Source: Leguminivora glycinivorella (Eukaryota; Arthropoda; Insecta; Lepidoptera; Tortricidae). From it: a stretch of DNA of 64,000 nt. Both the position numbers and the translations under genes were made by a program. The stretch covers positions 22,314,956 through 22,378,955 of the forward strand of contig NC_062973.1 in assembly GCF_023078275.1 (NCBI RefSeq), written 5' to 3'. Below, one piece after another: positions 32,580 through 43,340 of this stretch (positions within the stretch are counted from its first letter, which is position 1; each line of letters opens with the position of its first letter). A model generated the notes under the pieces. It saw only the letters and a list, made by a program, of their open reading frames with translations, had not been told where the DNA came from and did not search any database.

Positions 32580-33495
32580 TCGTTCGTCACACGTGCGAGA
32601 ATAACGAAATGTACTATTTCAGTACAGATGGTGCTCTTTTTACGCACTAGTGCGAGAAGTGGTTCATTATATGTCAGGACGAAACTTCGGAGGGCCATCT
32701 GTACTTAAAAACGACGTACGATACACGTCATATCGTGGCGTGTCGATTTAAAACATTAATTTACCGCCACTCGTTTCTAACTTCCTTTTTTACGCACTTG
32801 TATCGTAATGTACTATTTTCATACATTAATTGACATCTGTGATTGTAGTATCTATTTATGCTAGGTACTCTAATGACACAGAATGATCTAACAAAAAAAC
32901 TGACCATTTAGAGCGCTAGCTCCTGATGACGCATATGACAGTCTACAATTTGACGGTTTCTCTCCGTTAGATTATAATCTAACGAAAAATAATCCGTTAA
33001 ATTGTGAACGTTACGGTTCACCATAACTCGTCAGTTCATAATTTCACTAGTAAGATACTAACGGTTATTTTTTCGAAAACTGAATATTAAATCACAAGAA
33101 ATATGTATACCAATTAAGCCGCCACATAACAAGCAAAGTAATTAATAATTTTGTTTATTTGGCGAGTTCGACCATTTCCTTAAACAATATATCGAATTTT
33201 GATGATAAAAGTTTAATGAGGTTTTTGATTGACATCTGTGATTGCAGTGTCTATTTGTGTCAGTCACTCTATGGCCACAGAACGATCTACTATAAAACCG
33301 ACCAATCAGAGCGCTAGCTTCGTTCCGACGCCATGACAGTTTACAATTTGACGGTTTCGCTTCGTTAGATTATAATCTAACGTAAAAATAATCCGTCAAA
33401 TTGTGAACTGTACGTTACGGTTCACAATATTTCGTTAGTTCATAATCTCGCTAGTGAAATTATAAACTAACGGTTTTTACAATTTTACGGTGACA
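32580..33495. repeat. Right outer arm with one 'cactagt' module
   Basis: 32580-32825 is a 'cactagt' repeat copy in forward orientation ('cgcactagtgcgagaagtgg', 'gagggccatctgtac'). 32820-33495 mirrors the left outer arm. Confidence 0.8.
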
Positions 33496-33644
33496 TATAC
33501 ATAGAAAACATCCATGACTCAGGAACAAATATCTGTGCTCATCACACAAATAAACGACCTTACCCTGGCTGCTAAGCCGCGGTCCTGGGTTCGATTCCCG
33601 AATCGAACCAGACTACCGACTGAGCCAGACCGGTCGTCAACCGG

Positions 33645-34394
33645 TATTAAAGATATAGGTAGATTGTTTTTTTTCATTCAGTTTACCTAAACCATACCAA
33701 TTTTTTTTCAGCTGATGAAGTAAACTCAAATTACTACATAATCCTGAAAACTCGTCTAGAAACTTTTCCCGCATAAATTAGTCGCTCCAAAAAACCCTTC
33801 TCAAAATTAAATCATTGAAACGTACGTCCACATCTGCTAAATATCATGTCCGTATTCTCTGGACTCACCACATTTCCCCGTAGCCACGCGGTCCCCAAAA
33901 CTTTATATGTTAAGGGACACCTTTCCCGGGATCTAATGTGTCATACGTGTTACACAAATGCGGTCCCGGAATTTCGTAATTTTATGAACCATCAAAAGTG
34001 AATGATTGCAGTCCTTATATTTCATTAAGCATATTGTTTGATGGTGATATTTTATAAAGTTTAGCTAAATGCCGGATGGGAACAATATTATGGTGGATTA
34101 AAGTTTGACATATTTAGGAATGGTTCGGATTAATAATTATTTAGTGTTTACTTTGCAAATTTATTGTGATGAAAAACATTGTTTATATCTATTATATGTG
34201 ATCAGTCACAATTGACCTATGGACCTATGGCCTCGCTTAATTTCTTGCTTAGGTACACAATTTTTCTATATTCTTGTATTTCTTGTAGCTCCATAACCTC
34301 TCGATTAAGCCGCCTCATAATATACCTACCTATTATACCTATAACTTAAGGTAAATTAAAAAAAAAACTGCCATTTTAATTTAAAAGAACTCAT
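33645..34394. other. No recognised feature
   Basis: AT-rich DNA with a more complex, GC-richer block near 33820-33990 and no matches elsewhere in the window. Confidence 0.4.
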
Positions 34395-35119
34395 GAAATA
34401 AAACTATGGAAACGGATTAAATCGCGTATAATTAATTTAAAATACATCCCGACGTTTCGAACTCTTTACAGCGTCCGTGGTCAACGGGTGACTGAGGAAA
34501 AATTAAAAAGTGCAAAAGCTACCCACTTACAAGAAATATTAACGAACCATGACCACAAATAATATAGATTTCTAAGGCAGGTTCACACACTATTAATAAA
34601 GCTAGTTATACAATATTCAAAAAATTTTACCATTACTCTGTTAAAAAAAAAAAAAAAAAATTAACCAATTAATCTACACAAAATTGACAAAGAAACAAAC
34701 TGCAAATTTCCAACACCATACAACACAAATGCCTCACAGCCTTCGTCGTGCTTGTTCCATTATCAGATGTACTACTGGATCCCAAGCCGGTGGTAAAGTA
34801 AAGCCATCCTCTCTATTAAAGTTTGGATATTTCTTAATCTCAATGGCTCGCTTCTCCTTAGCGAGAACCAGGAGGCTTGTCAAACTTTATAGCATGATTG
34901 ACTTTATCCATGACATGTTCAGAGACTGCAGACCTTTGCCGACGGTGCTTGACATCCGCTATGTGTTCCTTCACCCGTGTTTACCCGTGTGGGTAGCTTT
35001 TGCACTTTTTAATTTTTCCTCAGTCACCCGTTGACCACGGACGCTGTAAAGAGTTCGAAACGTCGGGATGTATTTTAAATTCATTATACGCGATTTAATC
35101 CGTTTCCATAGTTTTATTT
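34395..35119 (-). mobile_element. Penelope-like element remnant with inverted ends
   Basis: Ends 34395-34526 and 34989-35119 are inverted copies of about 131 bp with a single mismatch, containing 'cgacgtttcgaactcttt' and 'ggtgactgaggaaaa'. Between them the minus strand encodes the C-terminal nuclease part of a Penelope-like protein. An A-run lies at 34643-34660. Inverted terminal repeats are a known arrangement of Penelope-like elements. No RT domain remains. Confidence 0.75.
34734..34985 (-). pseudogene. Penelope-like GIY-YIG nuclease C-terminus, frameshifted
   Basis: Reading the minus strand from about 34985: 'RVKEHIADVKHRRQRSAVSE' and 'HAIKFDKPP', then in another frame 'LAKEKRAIEIKKYPNFNRED' and 'LPPAWDPVV', ending at a stop at 34734-34736. 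The R-EH pattern, the 'A(I/V)SEH' stretch and the final 'E.G….W.P' block fit the distal half of the GIY-YIG endonuclease of Penelope-like elements. One frameshift lies near 34868-34880. The catalytic GIY and YIG motifs themselves are missing. Confidence 0.7.
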
Positions 35120-35875
35120 TTTTTAAAAGAACTCCTTAATTTAAGTTGTCGCTGTACAAAAAAATAACTTCGAGTATCAATTTAATTTCATTAAGTTATG
35201 TTTTTGTTTTATATCAAAACTGTATTTAAGTAACTAATGTCTAGAACAATGAGCGCCTCTCGCCATCAAACGTTACAGTTTGGCGAGGATTCCTGTAAAC
35301 TGTTAATTTTAAGTTTTTTTTTATGAATAATAATAAAAAAAAACATCGAAATGCCGGGACGAGCCCTTAGAAAGTCGTATGTAAAAACTTCGCTTCGCTC
35401 GTTCGATTACCCGACTGTTCTAATAAATCTTCTTCCACGTAATCTAATTCGAGATTGAAAGGAACTGTTAAACTTATCAAACAAGTATCCCGAAGAAATT
35501 TAATTCATAAAATCGAAGTAATTAAACGAAGTAATGGAAATATTCTAAGCCATTGAATTGTATATGCCTTCATAAGGACGTGGCATATGGGCACCAAAAA
35601 AGATGGCACCCGAAGAAAATTTATAAAAATCTGCGGATATAATTCGTGTAGTTTTATAAAGTGATACAATTTTATACTGACACTCGATAAACATTAAGCT
35701 ATTTCAAGGGGCTGAGCTGAGAGTGTAAGGACCGGTTTAAGATATATTTTCATATTTTCTGCTCATATCTCAAACATAGGTAGTCCAATAATGATTATAA
35801 TTACATACTTGTAATATAACACTTTTTCTCGCGCTTTGTACACATATTTATTTATGTAAATTAATATTGGGTAGT
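35120..35875. other. No recognised feature
   Basis: AT-rich DNA. A short hairpin near 35254-35281 ('ctcgccatcaaac' / 'gtttggcgag') is the only structure seen. Confidence 0.4.
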
Positions 35876-35879
35876 TTTG

Positions 35880-36025
35880 TGGTGTTTACATCTCCGGTGA
35901 CACTTTGCTGGGACGTCAGTCTTCCGCGACCACGGCCAGTGCAACCTGGCCGAAACGTTGGGAAAAAAAGGTAAAATAATGTTAATTAATCGCGTTCGAT
36001 CTGTATGTGACTTTAAATATACATA
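35880..36025. repeat. Possible Penelope-like terminal fragment
   Basis: 'gaccacggccagtgcaacct' then 'ggccgaaacgttggga' resembles the 'cgaaacgtcggga' box of the 34395 element. It is followed by the block shared with 11470-11525. Suggestive only. Confidence 0.4.
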
Positions 36026-36029
36026 CTTG

Positions 36030-38080
36030 TAATCTACATAAAATTGGTCAAATTTATTTTTTCTCTGCGATCAATACTTTGGGAGCTACAAGGTGTAATA
36101 ATGTCGACACCACAAGATATAGGTAAGCATTATTATAAATTTTCAGAACTACAGTATTTTTCCCCTGATTGCCCATATTCAAACAATTTGATAAGAATTT
36201 TTATTAGAAAAATAAAACAAAAAAAAGTCAAAGATGTTGTATGCCCCTGCCAATGAATGTAACCATTGTGAAAAGAAGCAGTGTGTGCGACCAATTAGGC
36301 GCGTGATGCGAACCCAATCAACCGATCGCGTTGCAGCGTGGATCATATGATCTAATGGTGGAATCAAGGCGCGTCAAACGAAATGCTGAATTCAAATTAT
36401 ATGAGTCGTCTGATTTTTGGAATCTTTGCCGTAAGCTAACTCTTGCGTACACAGCGGGCGGTATCAAATGGCGACATAATTTCTGAACGTAAACAATCTG
36501 ACGTCGTCGTTTGTCGTTCAATCGGCACCCCCGTCTCAGCAGATGATTTGAATAAGTTTACTTCCTATTTTTAGAATTTATCGAACCAAGGTTTTTAATA
36601 CAGGATGGCCAAAAACTGTTGACAATGGAGCATATTGTGTTATAACAATCGTGTGATGTATAAGATCTGGATTAGATGTTGATCTAATCTATTAATTTCA
36701 AAAATCTCACTATGCATATTTATGATGTACCTCGTTTAGTTTTTGTTCTCAAATAAAAAGCGTCATTCATTCGTAAAATATTAGGTACTTTTCTGTCCTC
36801 TGGTCAGAAAGCGACAAATTTCAGGACGCTGCACTAAACCAAGTTTGGTACCTACCGCTTCCCGGCTTTTTCGAACTGATAAATAGTATACAAACCTTGG
36901 CCATTAAATAAGAAAGCCATCACATGTTTGTTGACCTCGGCTCCGCCTCATTCAACATTCAATCCGACGTTAATCCAACAATTAGATGTGATCTAAGACA
37001 TTTCTTACTTTATTGGCCTAGGCCGCCTAGGTGAGTAATCGACTATACTATTCAAAAGAGAATACGAAATAATGTTTAGTCAAAATTTTTTGTCGTAAAA
37101 AAAATATTCAAGAACATACATTTTAACTTACTTACATACTCTGAAACTAGAAAATCATATTTGTAAAATGACATCTACCAGAGATGAAGCGGAACAAATA
37201 GCTATTTCGATGTCAATTTTAGGTTTACCGTCTGGTCCCCAGTGGCACAAAAGCCACGGGCTTTATTTCTTATCAAACTAAAAATAATTTCTCTTTCTTT
37301 GAATAAAAACGGTTCGTGAACGAAACTTCTGAGCGATTCAAGCTCACACGATGGAAAGAATTAAATATCGATATTTTTCGTCCTTCTCGTAGTTCCCAGG
37401 TAGCGGAATACCTTTATATTTCGTCTCATCTCATGCATTAAGTCAGTAGGATAGTTGAAAATCGGAATTATTAGGTACCAGAAGGGGCACTGTCAATGTC
37501 GGAGAAACGTAATCTTATTTTTGCGAAAATATTGAGCGCTTCGAGACCTTCAAAGTTTTGCAGATACAATTTAAATATTTTGTCATGAGACGCGGCTTAC
37601 ATAATAATACTGTTTGGTTCTCCGAAGCAGCTCAATTTCTTAAGCCGGATATTGGTATTTACTCTAGTTTTATTCACCTACGTCTACTTATATAATATAT
37701 GGCAACTTAAAACCTTATTGTAACCTTAAAAGTATTTGCAACAATAAATGACTTTTTAAAATGGAAACAAGAAAATGTATAATCAAATGTTTTATTAAAA
37801 AAATAAAATAATGTGAGCAGTGTTCCTTATTTAAATAAAAACATTTTAAATATAACATAATTCAGATTTTACATAAGATTAATTACATTGAATTAACATC
37901 TGTGAAAGTATAAACATGATTTATAATTCTACTGTGTTTAAATAATTCGAATAAGGGTATAATGGCAACCAAGACCAAGACCCGTAAATTTGATTTATGC
38001 CTTCAACCGAATTTACATTTAAGGCTCATTTAGACGCAGTGCAAGTCGCAAGCGATTTTAGATACATTGCGGACTATAAT
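36030..38080. other. Mostly unrecognised DNA
   Basis: No inverted ends, SINE or TE coding motif found. Stretches near 36230-36540 and 36830-37030 are of higher complexity and could be old single-copy sequence. Confidence 0.35.
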
Positions 38081-38082
38081 AT

Positions 38083-38665
38083 TTGACTACCGGTCTGGCC
38101 TCTGGGTAGTGACCCTGCCTACTAAGCCGCCTGCAAATCCTGGGTTCGAATCCCAGTAAGAGCATTTATTTGTGTGATTATCATATAAATATTTGGTCCT
38201 TAGTCACGTCTGTATACAGCGCGTAAACGTAATAAGGGCGATAAATGAAACCAGGCATATAATTCAATATTGTTATCATTAATTAAGAGGTGTTTTTGAG
38301 TTACTCTTAATTTTCAACCCATAATTAATTTTTGAAAAATTTCCCAGCAACAATGTACTGTAAACGTGGTTGCGATGACAATCAATGACAACTTTCAACG
38401 AGCGTTTAACGCGAGTGTGTTTTCATTACGTTGCGGGCTGAATTAATTTGTATGGATAAATAAAATATTTCAATTTTAAGTAAAAGTTATCTAATTCCAT
38501 TTTTTATGTCCTATACTGACCACCGTTAAGAGGTTCGCCCGTATTAGGTTTACACCCTGTATACTTATATCGTTTTCTAAATACCCACAACACAAGCCTT
38601 CTTGAGCTTACCGTGGGATAAACAATATGTGTAAGAATGTCCTAATAATATTTATATTTATTTTA
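38083..38665 (+). mobile_element. SINE subfamily B, split by a TIR element
   Basis: 5' part 38083-38216: tRNA-like head with a damaged A box ('ggtctggcctctgggtagtg') and intact B box ('gggttcgaatccc'). 3' part 38560-38665: B tail ('cttcttgagcttaccgtggg', 'gtaagaatgtcc'). The copy is diverged, so it is older than most others. Confidence 0.8.
38217..38559. mobile_element. Non-autonomous TIR element nested in a SINE
   Basis: 343 bp, starting 'cagcgcgtaaacgtaata' and ending with the inverse of 'cagggtgtaaacctaata' (21 of 25 end bases match). Flanked by TATA (38213-38216, 38560-38563). No coding capacity. Confidence 0.78.
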
Positions 38666-38669
38666 CTTA

Positions 38670-39330
38670 TAATTATAACGAACATGGGAAATCTCGTACC
38701 GTGTAAATCATTCCTTACCCCTGTTCCGTTTACTTACATATTCCACTAAGCCGGGCTATTAATTCTTTTATTTCAAGTGAGAACTGGATGAATTAAAAAG
38801 CCATTACTGGCCGAGAAATAAATCATCCGCCTTCCGTTGCAACATTCGCTCAGATGGTTTAATTTACATTGAGAGGGCTGAGTTCCGCTTAATTCCCGAT
38901 CCGGGCCGAGTTTCCCCTATAAAATAAGAGCAAAAAGCCATATTCGTATTAGAACCTTGTATCCACTTAAGCTCTTTAATAACCGCGGACAGCGGCCGTT
39001 TCCGAATTTAACGAGTTGTTGACTGTAGCCGGCCGGCCCCCGAAATTACGACCCCCAAATTTTTTTATGTTGAGAAAAATTAGGTGAAAAAATGTTATTA
39101 ATGTCGCTTTTTGTTGAACGCGAAAACCTCAATTAGTGTCATTCTTTACTTGTCCAAATAAACCATTTGGATAGGGAAAGACGATGATTTTTTTTATTAG
39201 ATTTAATTTAAGCTACGTAAGGTTTCTTTGGACGCGTTACTGTCGCTTATTTCTAGTTACTAAATCTAGCGGAAACTTGGCAAGAGTATGAATTATTGGA
39301 TTATGGCGATTTAGGGCAATCATTTGTAAG
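38670..39330. other. Non-repetitive block, possible conserved non-coding DNA
   Basis: About 38690-39060 is complex sequence with homeodomain-like 'taattt'/'attaa' cores mixed with GC-rich words, and no similarity to other parts of the window. No reading frame. Its function is unknown. Confidence 0.3.
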
Positions 39331-39338
39331 ATCTTTAA

Positions 39339-39857
39339 CCCTTAAATACATGAATTTTTCTTTTAATGAGATATTAATATATGTGATAGACAATGGTTTT
39401 CTGACTCTGGGAAAAATAATAAAAAAAAATATTTAAGATCGATTTTTATACTAAATCAGTGTTAGAAGTTAAATAGGCCAAATCTTATTTATATAAATAT
39501 ATCGTAATTGGTAAGTTTTATTAAAAAAAATGACTACTATTAAAAAGGTACACTATTTGTGGAAACTCTATGATAAAATGTTTAAACATAAACTAATTAC
39601 TAATTCCGAAAAAATCAGCCTAAATCACATACTAAAAATCGCTATCGTCCTGTTTTTTCACACTTTTCCGCCATTTCATCTTAATTCTTAAATAATAAAT
39701 AGTAAATCATTATATTATTTAATTTATTTAATTGTTTATTAAGTAATAATAAATAATGAATAATAGTTAATCAATAAATGTGATTTTGGATAGCTACATG
39801 TCGAGCCACGGGCCATCAAATATATGATGCATATATACATCACCATGCATTTAAGGG
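39339..39857. mobile_element. piggyBac-like MITE
   Basis: 519 bp, flanked by TTAA on both sides (39335-39338, 39858-39861), starting 'cccttaaatacatg' and ending 'catgcatttaaggg'. A TTAA target and CCC…GGG ends are the hallmarks of piggyBac-type mobility. The interior is AT-rich and non-coding. Confidence 0.8.
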
Positions 39858-39913
39858 TTAAGTAATTCTTTAGTCAGTAGTTTAACATCACGAGTTAATA
39901 TTTAGCTACAGAA

Positions 39914-40072
39914 GTAGTGCGAAAATATTTGCCTTCGTATTGTTACGGAAACGTACGAACGTGTCATGCTATTTCAGTCAGTCTCAGTACAAGTTGTACT
40001 GACATTGACTGAACTAGCATGACAAACACGAACGTTTCCGGAAAAATACGAAGGAAACCCTTTTCGCACTAC
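39914..40072. mobile_element. Palindromic MITE
   Basis: 'gtagtgcgaaaa' / 'ttttcgcactac' ends; further in, 'ccttcgtatt' / 'aatacgaagg' and 'cgtgtcatgct' / 'agcatgacaaac'. 159 bp, non-coding. A few bases of the 'cttttgcccgcg' repeat follow at 40081-40100. Confidence 0.78.
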
Positions 40073-40104
40073 ATCTGTACTGGCTTTTGCCCGCGACATT
40101 GTCT

Positions 40105-41020
40105 CCGTGTAATTAGGTAATTCAATCTTCTTTATTACATTTACGATAATTTACTTTTGAGAGACAGCGAAACAACCCTCAAAATAAATTAATTTAATTT
40201 TATAACAATGCAATCAATTAACAAGCGGCGATGCTTCTACCATTTAATTTTGGGGTGGAAGTGAGATTTTTAACTCTTAAAAGGATGATTTCCAAAATTA
40301 CAAAAATCAGATTTCAAACCAAGGTTTAAGAAATATACAAAATTACAAAAAATCCGTAAAGTGGTTTAAATTTGAATAGGCAACACAGACAAAATAGTTT
40401 GAGATAGCTGCATACATAGGTATATATTTTAAGTAAAACCAAAGGGGATCGAGTATTATAGAGAGTTACTGTCGAAGTAAAATGTGTAATCACAGTGCAT
40501 AGACTGCCATCTCTTGACACAGGCTTAAAACTTTTGAACCTCAGTTTTGACAATTTGGTCCATATTCTTAGCTCGATATGTGTTAAAATGTCAAATATTA
40601 ATATTAGCGCCATCTAGCTAAGCGTACCCCAAAGGTGTAATGCCATCTAGTCCACTGGCCACCGTACCTTATTCTGTTTGGTACTGCGGTACGTTTTTTT
40701 CTTAGACTTTATCTGTCTATACGGAGTCATATATATATCTTCGGTAAAACTTACTATACGCATTGTTATGCTTAATCCCCGCACGAAACCGGAGAAGTCG
40801 CTACTGTCGCTAGTAAATGAATAAAACGATTCTTGAAACAAAGTTGTTCACGTGTGAACGGCCCAAAGTTTCAAACGCCAGGTAAACTAGGGTGTTAAAC
40901 GCGAATTGACAACTTGATTGTCGCTCAAAGGGACGAGGGTCTGTCCCTCGGAAGTGGGAATGCATTGACGTTTACTTGGGCTTTGCCCAAACGTCGCATT
41001 GATGCTAAGCCGATCTTGGA
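40105..41020. other. No firm feature
   Basis: 40480-40650 contains 'gccatctcttgacac' and 'gcgccatctagc' words that look like a dispersed repeat, but no second copy is in the window. A minus-strand open frame at 40326-40613 lacks any recognisable domain. Confidence 0.35.
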
Positions 41021-41022
41021 AA

Positions 41023-42640
41023 ACGGTTTTGAATCTTTACTTGGGTTGTAAAGATAACAGATTTCTGTTAAGTCGAATAATTTCGCATTAAATAAGAAAC
41101 ATGTTACATCAGACCCTCTAGCACAACTTGCCTTGTAGCACGCAAGTCCATACTTAAAGTCGCGATAACAAACAGTGAGTTGTGGAGTTATTTATTAGTA
41201 ATTTATAGGAAAAGTGACTTTTGAACCGTCTTTATCATTAAATATTGAAATTGAAGTAGTTTTAAGTCGAATAATTATGCATTTAATTAAAATGCTTTAG
41301 GTATGTGTAATTTTGTAATATTGCCGTAAAACAATATTATTCGCTACAGATTTGAATAAACATAATGGCAAATTTTTAATAATAATAAAGGTACAGACGG
41401 TACAGTTTAGAGAGTGTTTCTTTAGCTTTGCCGGAACGTTGCATACACGCTCACGAATTAGACCGTCCGTAATTAATTTTTCATATATTTATGTATTAGA
41501 CGGAATGATAATCTGATCTAGGGACACGGTCTTTGGGATTATAAGATATTAATAGTAACTCATAAGTAAGGCTCGTTTCAATTATTATTTTTTTATATTT
41601 AAATATATGTAGGTAGTTTTAAGTCGAATAATTTTATATGTACCTACCTAACAAATGTGTGTTAGTGCCATGCATAGATTTAGAATTATTAGACTAGATT
41701 GTGGAATCACATTTTTTGCCATACTAAATTGAACCTTATCACTGAGACAGAAAGGTGATCGTATCAGACTAGCGAAAACGGTCCACATGAGAGGGCATTG
41801 TTTTCATTGTTTGGGCTGGTGTCCCTCTCGCACGTGTGGCCAGTGTTAATGAGGTTACCATAGTAGTAGTATTTTTATCTGTATATTACCTGACTTTATA
41901 ACTTCTTATATTATTTTAGTGTTATATTCAAATTAGGGTTTCGATATATTTCAAAGAATTGGAAAATAATTATATTGTAATTATTTTGATGCCAATAAAT
42001 CAAAGATTTGTATAATTAAAAAATAATTATGTTCAAATGGGTATTAGTAGATTTGGTAGTAACTTTGAAAATTTACTGGTATCCCCAATGCAATTTTTTA
42101 ATAATAAAAAAATATAATTATAGTTCTCAGTGAGAGCGTCTTAGGAGGTAGGTGCACATCTCTTGAACTGTGTAAGTGTGTATATCGTATCTAATGTAAT
42201 TTTGTTTGTGCTTACTTCTGTTGTTTCTCCAATAAAGAAAATAAAATAAAATAAATGTATGACAGTGATGACGTCACTGAATAATGTTGACATTGTCAGT
42301 AAGTGCGAGAGGGATACCAGCCCAAACAATGACCTCTCATGTGGACACACTTTTTGACCTAACTACTCATTCTGGTTTAACTGTAATTCTGTGGTGCCAT
42401 GAAATAACTAATATTATTCGGTTTTGGTTTTGCCTGAATGCCAGAACCGTCCGTAAGTCATTTTTGATATATTAGGCGGAATGATAATCTGATCTTGGGA
42501 CACGGTCCTTGGGATTATGAGATAACAGTGACTTGTAGGGTTATCATAAGTAATTTATAGGTAAGGTAGCTAACTTATATTTTCTTTAATATTTCAATTG
42601 ATGTAGTTTTGTGTCGAGAAATTTCACTATAAATTAAAAA
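41023..42640 (+). repeat. Locally triplicated ~200-250-bp segment
   Basis: Three diverged direct copies: about 41023-41300, 41400-41640 and 42430-42640. Shared words: 'ccgtccgtaa', 'gcggaatgataatctgatct'-type, 'gggacacggtc', 'aagtaatttatagg' and 'gtagttttaagtcgaataa'. Copies 2 and 3 match each other best and are separated by the TIR element at 41781. Confidence 0.65.
41781..42346. mobile_element. TIR element with ~50-bp inverted ends
   Basis: 'gtccacatgagagg' then 'attgtttgggctggt' and 'ccctctcgcac' on the left; exact inverse order on the right ('gtgcgagaggg', 'accagcccaaacaat', 'cctctcatgtggac'). The interior near 42215-42258 has an AATAAA-rich tail-like run, possibly a decayed retroposon. 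No transposase. Confidence 0.7.
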
Positions 42641-42643
42641 TCC

Positions 42644-42893
42644 CTGCCTGTGTGGTGACGGGTTAAGAATTTCACCACCCCTTTTCTTCCCGTGGGTGTC
42701 GTAGAAGGCGACTATGGGATATGGGTTAAATTGTGGCGTAGGCGAGAGGCTGGCAACCTGTCACTGCAATGTCACAGTTTCGTTTTCTTTCAACCCCTTA
42801 TTTGCCAAGAGTGGCACTGAAGCTTTAGTAGTTTCATGTGTTCTGCCTACCCCTTTATGGGATACAGGCGTGATTGTATGTATGTATGTATGT
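42644..42893 (+). mobile_element. TATG-tailed retroposon, complete unit
   Basis: 250 bp with a perfect 11-bp TSD attaaaaatcc (42633-42643, 42894-42904). Same start ('gtgtggtgacgggttaag') and same order of blocks as 19326-19562, ending in (TATG)n. Confidence 0.87.
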
Positions 42894-43030
42894 ATTAAAA
42901 ATCCTTTGTGTTACAATAGTGTGTTATAGGCAAAAAATACCGCGTGTATATAGAAATGCGTTTTTAAGGAATAGACTACAGACTTTGTCTTGACTTTATT
43001 AAAGACGTGTGCACAATATTGTTAAAGACA

Positions 43031-43190
43031 AATAAATATGTTCCTCCGTCCCCATTCTACCTTAGGACCACCAGACAATCGGCAATGCGGCATCGCTTCG
43101 CGGTTAGTATTCCAAAAATACGCACTAAGCGTTTCGCTTCAACATTTATTTTGCGAACCGCCAAGGAGTGGAATGCCCTGCCTGAATTGA
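43031..43190 (+). pseudogene. LINE C-terminal coding fragment
   Basis: Encodes 'LRTTRQSAMRHRFAVSIPKI' and 'TFILRTAKEWNALPE', the 'R..R….F..RT..LWN.LP' ending common to Jockey/CR1-type LINE proteins. Only this terminal piece survives. Confidence 0.6.
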
Positions 43191-43191
43191 C

Positions 43192-43290
43192 ATTTCATGC
43201 TTAATTATCGTCACAAAACTGACAGTGAGTTAATTTTTGTTAACAACTTTTGCTAATTGGGGGGTCCCAAATTCTGAAAATACCCGTATA
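43192..43290. repeat. Half copy of the 46551 palindromic element
   Basis: 'catttcatgcttaattatcg', 'gtcacaaaactgacagt' and 'gctaattggggggt' match the right arm of 46551-46823. The other arm is missing. Confidence 0.65.
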
Positions 43291-43340
43291 AAATGTAAAC
43301 CAATTTAATATAAAATGCTGCTTTGGGTTTACAATACTAA

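Larger units (their letters stand above)
28666..33495. mobile_element. Giant fold-back transposon, ~2-kb inverted arms
   Basis: 4830 bp, bounded by TATA on both sides (28662-28665, 33496-33499), ending 'tgtcaccgtaaa' / 'tttacggtgaca'. The outer arms match across about 28666-29340 and 32820-33495; the inner arms match across about 30030-30770 and 31110-31910. Between them the arms differ through extra 'cactagt' repeat modules and arm-specific sequence. Each outer arm holds two diverged tandem copies of a module starting 'aaccgttagtttataat' (28685 and 29086 on the left). The centre, about 30775-31105, is unique and has no recognisable gene. No transposase is visible, so it is non-autonomous or of unknown type. 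The inserted SINE gives the element exact borders. Confidence 0.85.
28541..33640 (-). mobile_element. SINE subfamily A (minus) split by the giant fold-back
   Basis: 28541-28665 is the SINE 3' half in reverse ('ggacaccttacacagatcaa', 'gctaagcgacgat'). 33496-33640 is the middle and tRNA-like head in reverse, ending 'gagccagaccggtcgtcaa'. They rejoin when 28666-33495 and one TATA are removed. Inside the head, about 33562-33600 is flipped relative to every other copy. Confidence 0.88.

Noticed and set aside
34684..35034. 116-codon plus-strand open frame
   Set aside because: Antisense to the Penelope-like nuclease relic and runs into the inverted end repeat.
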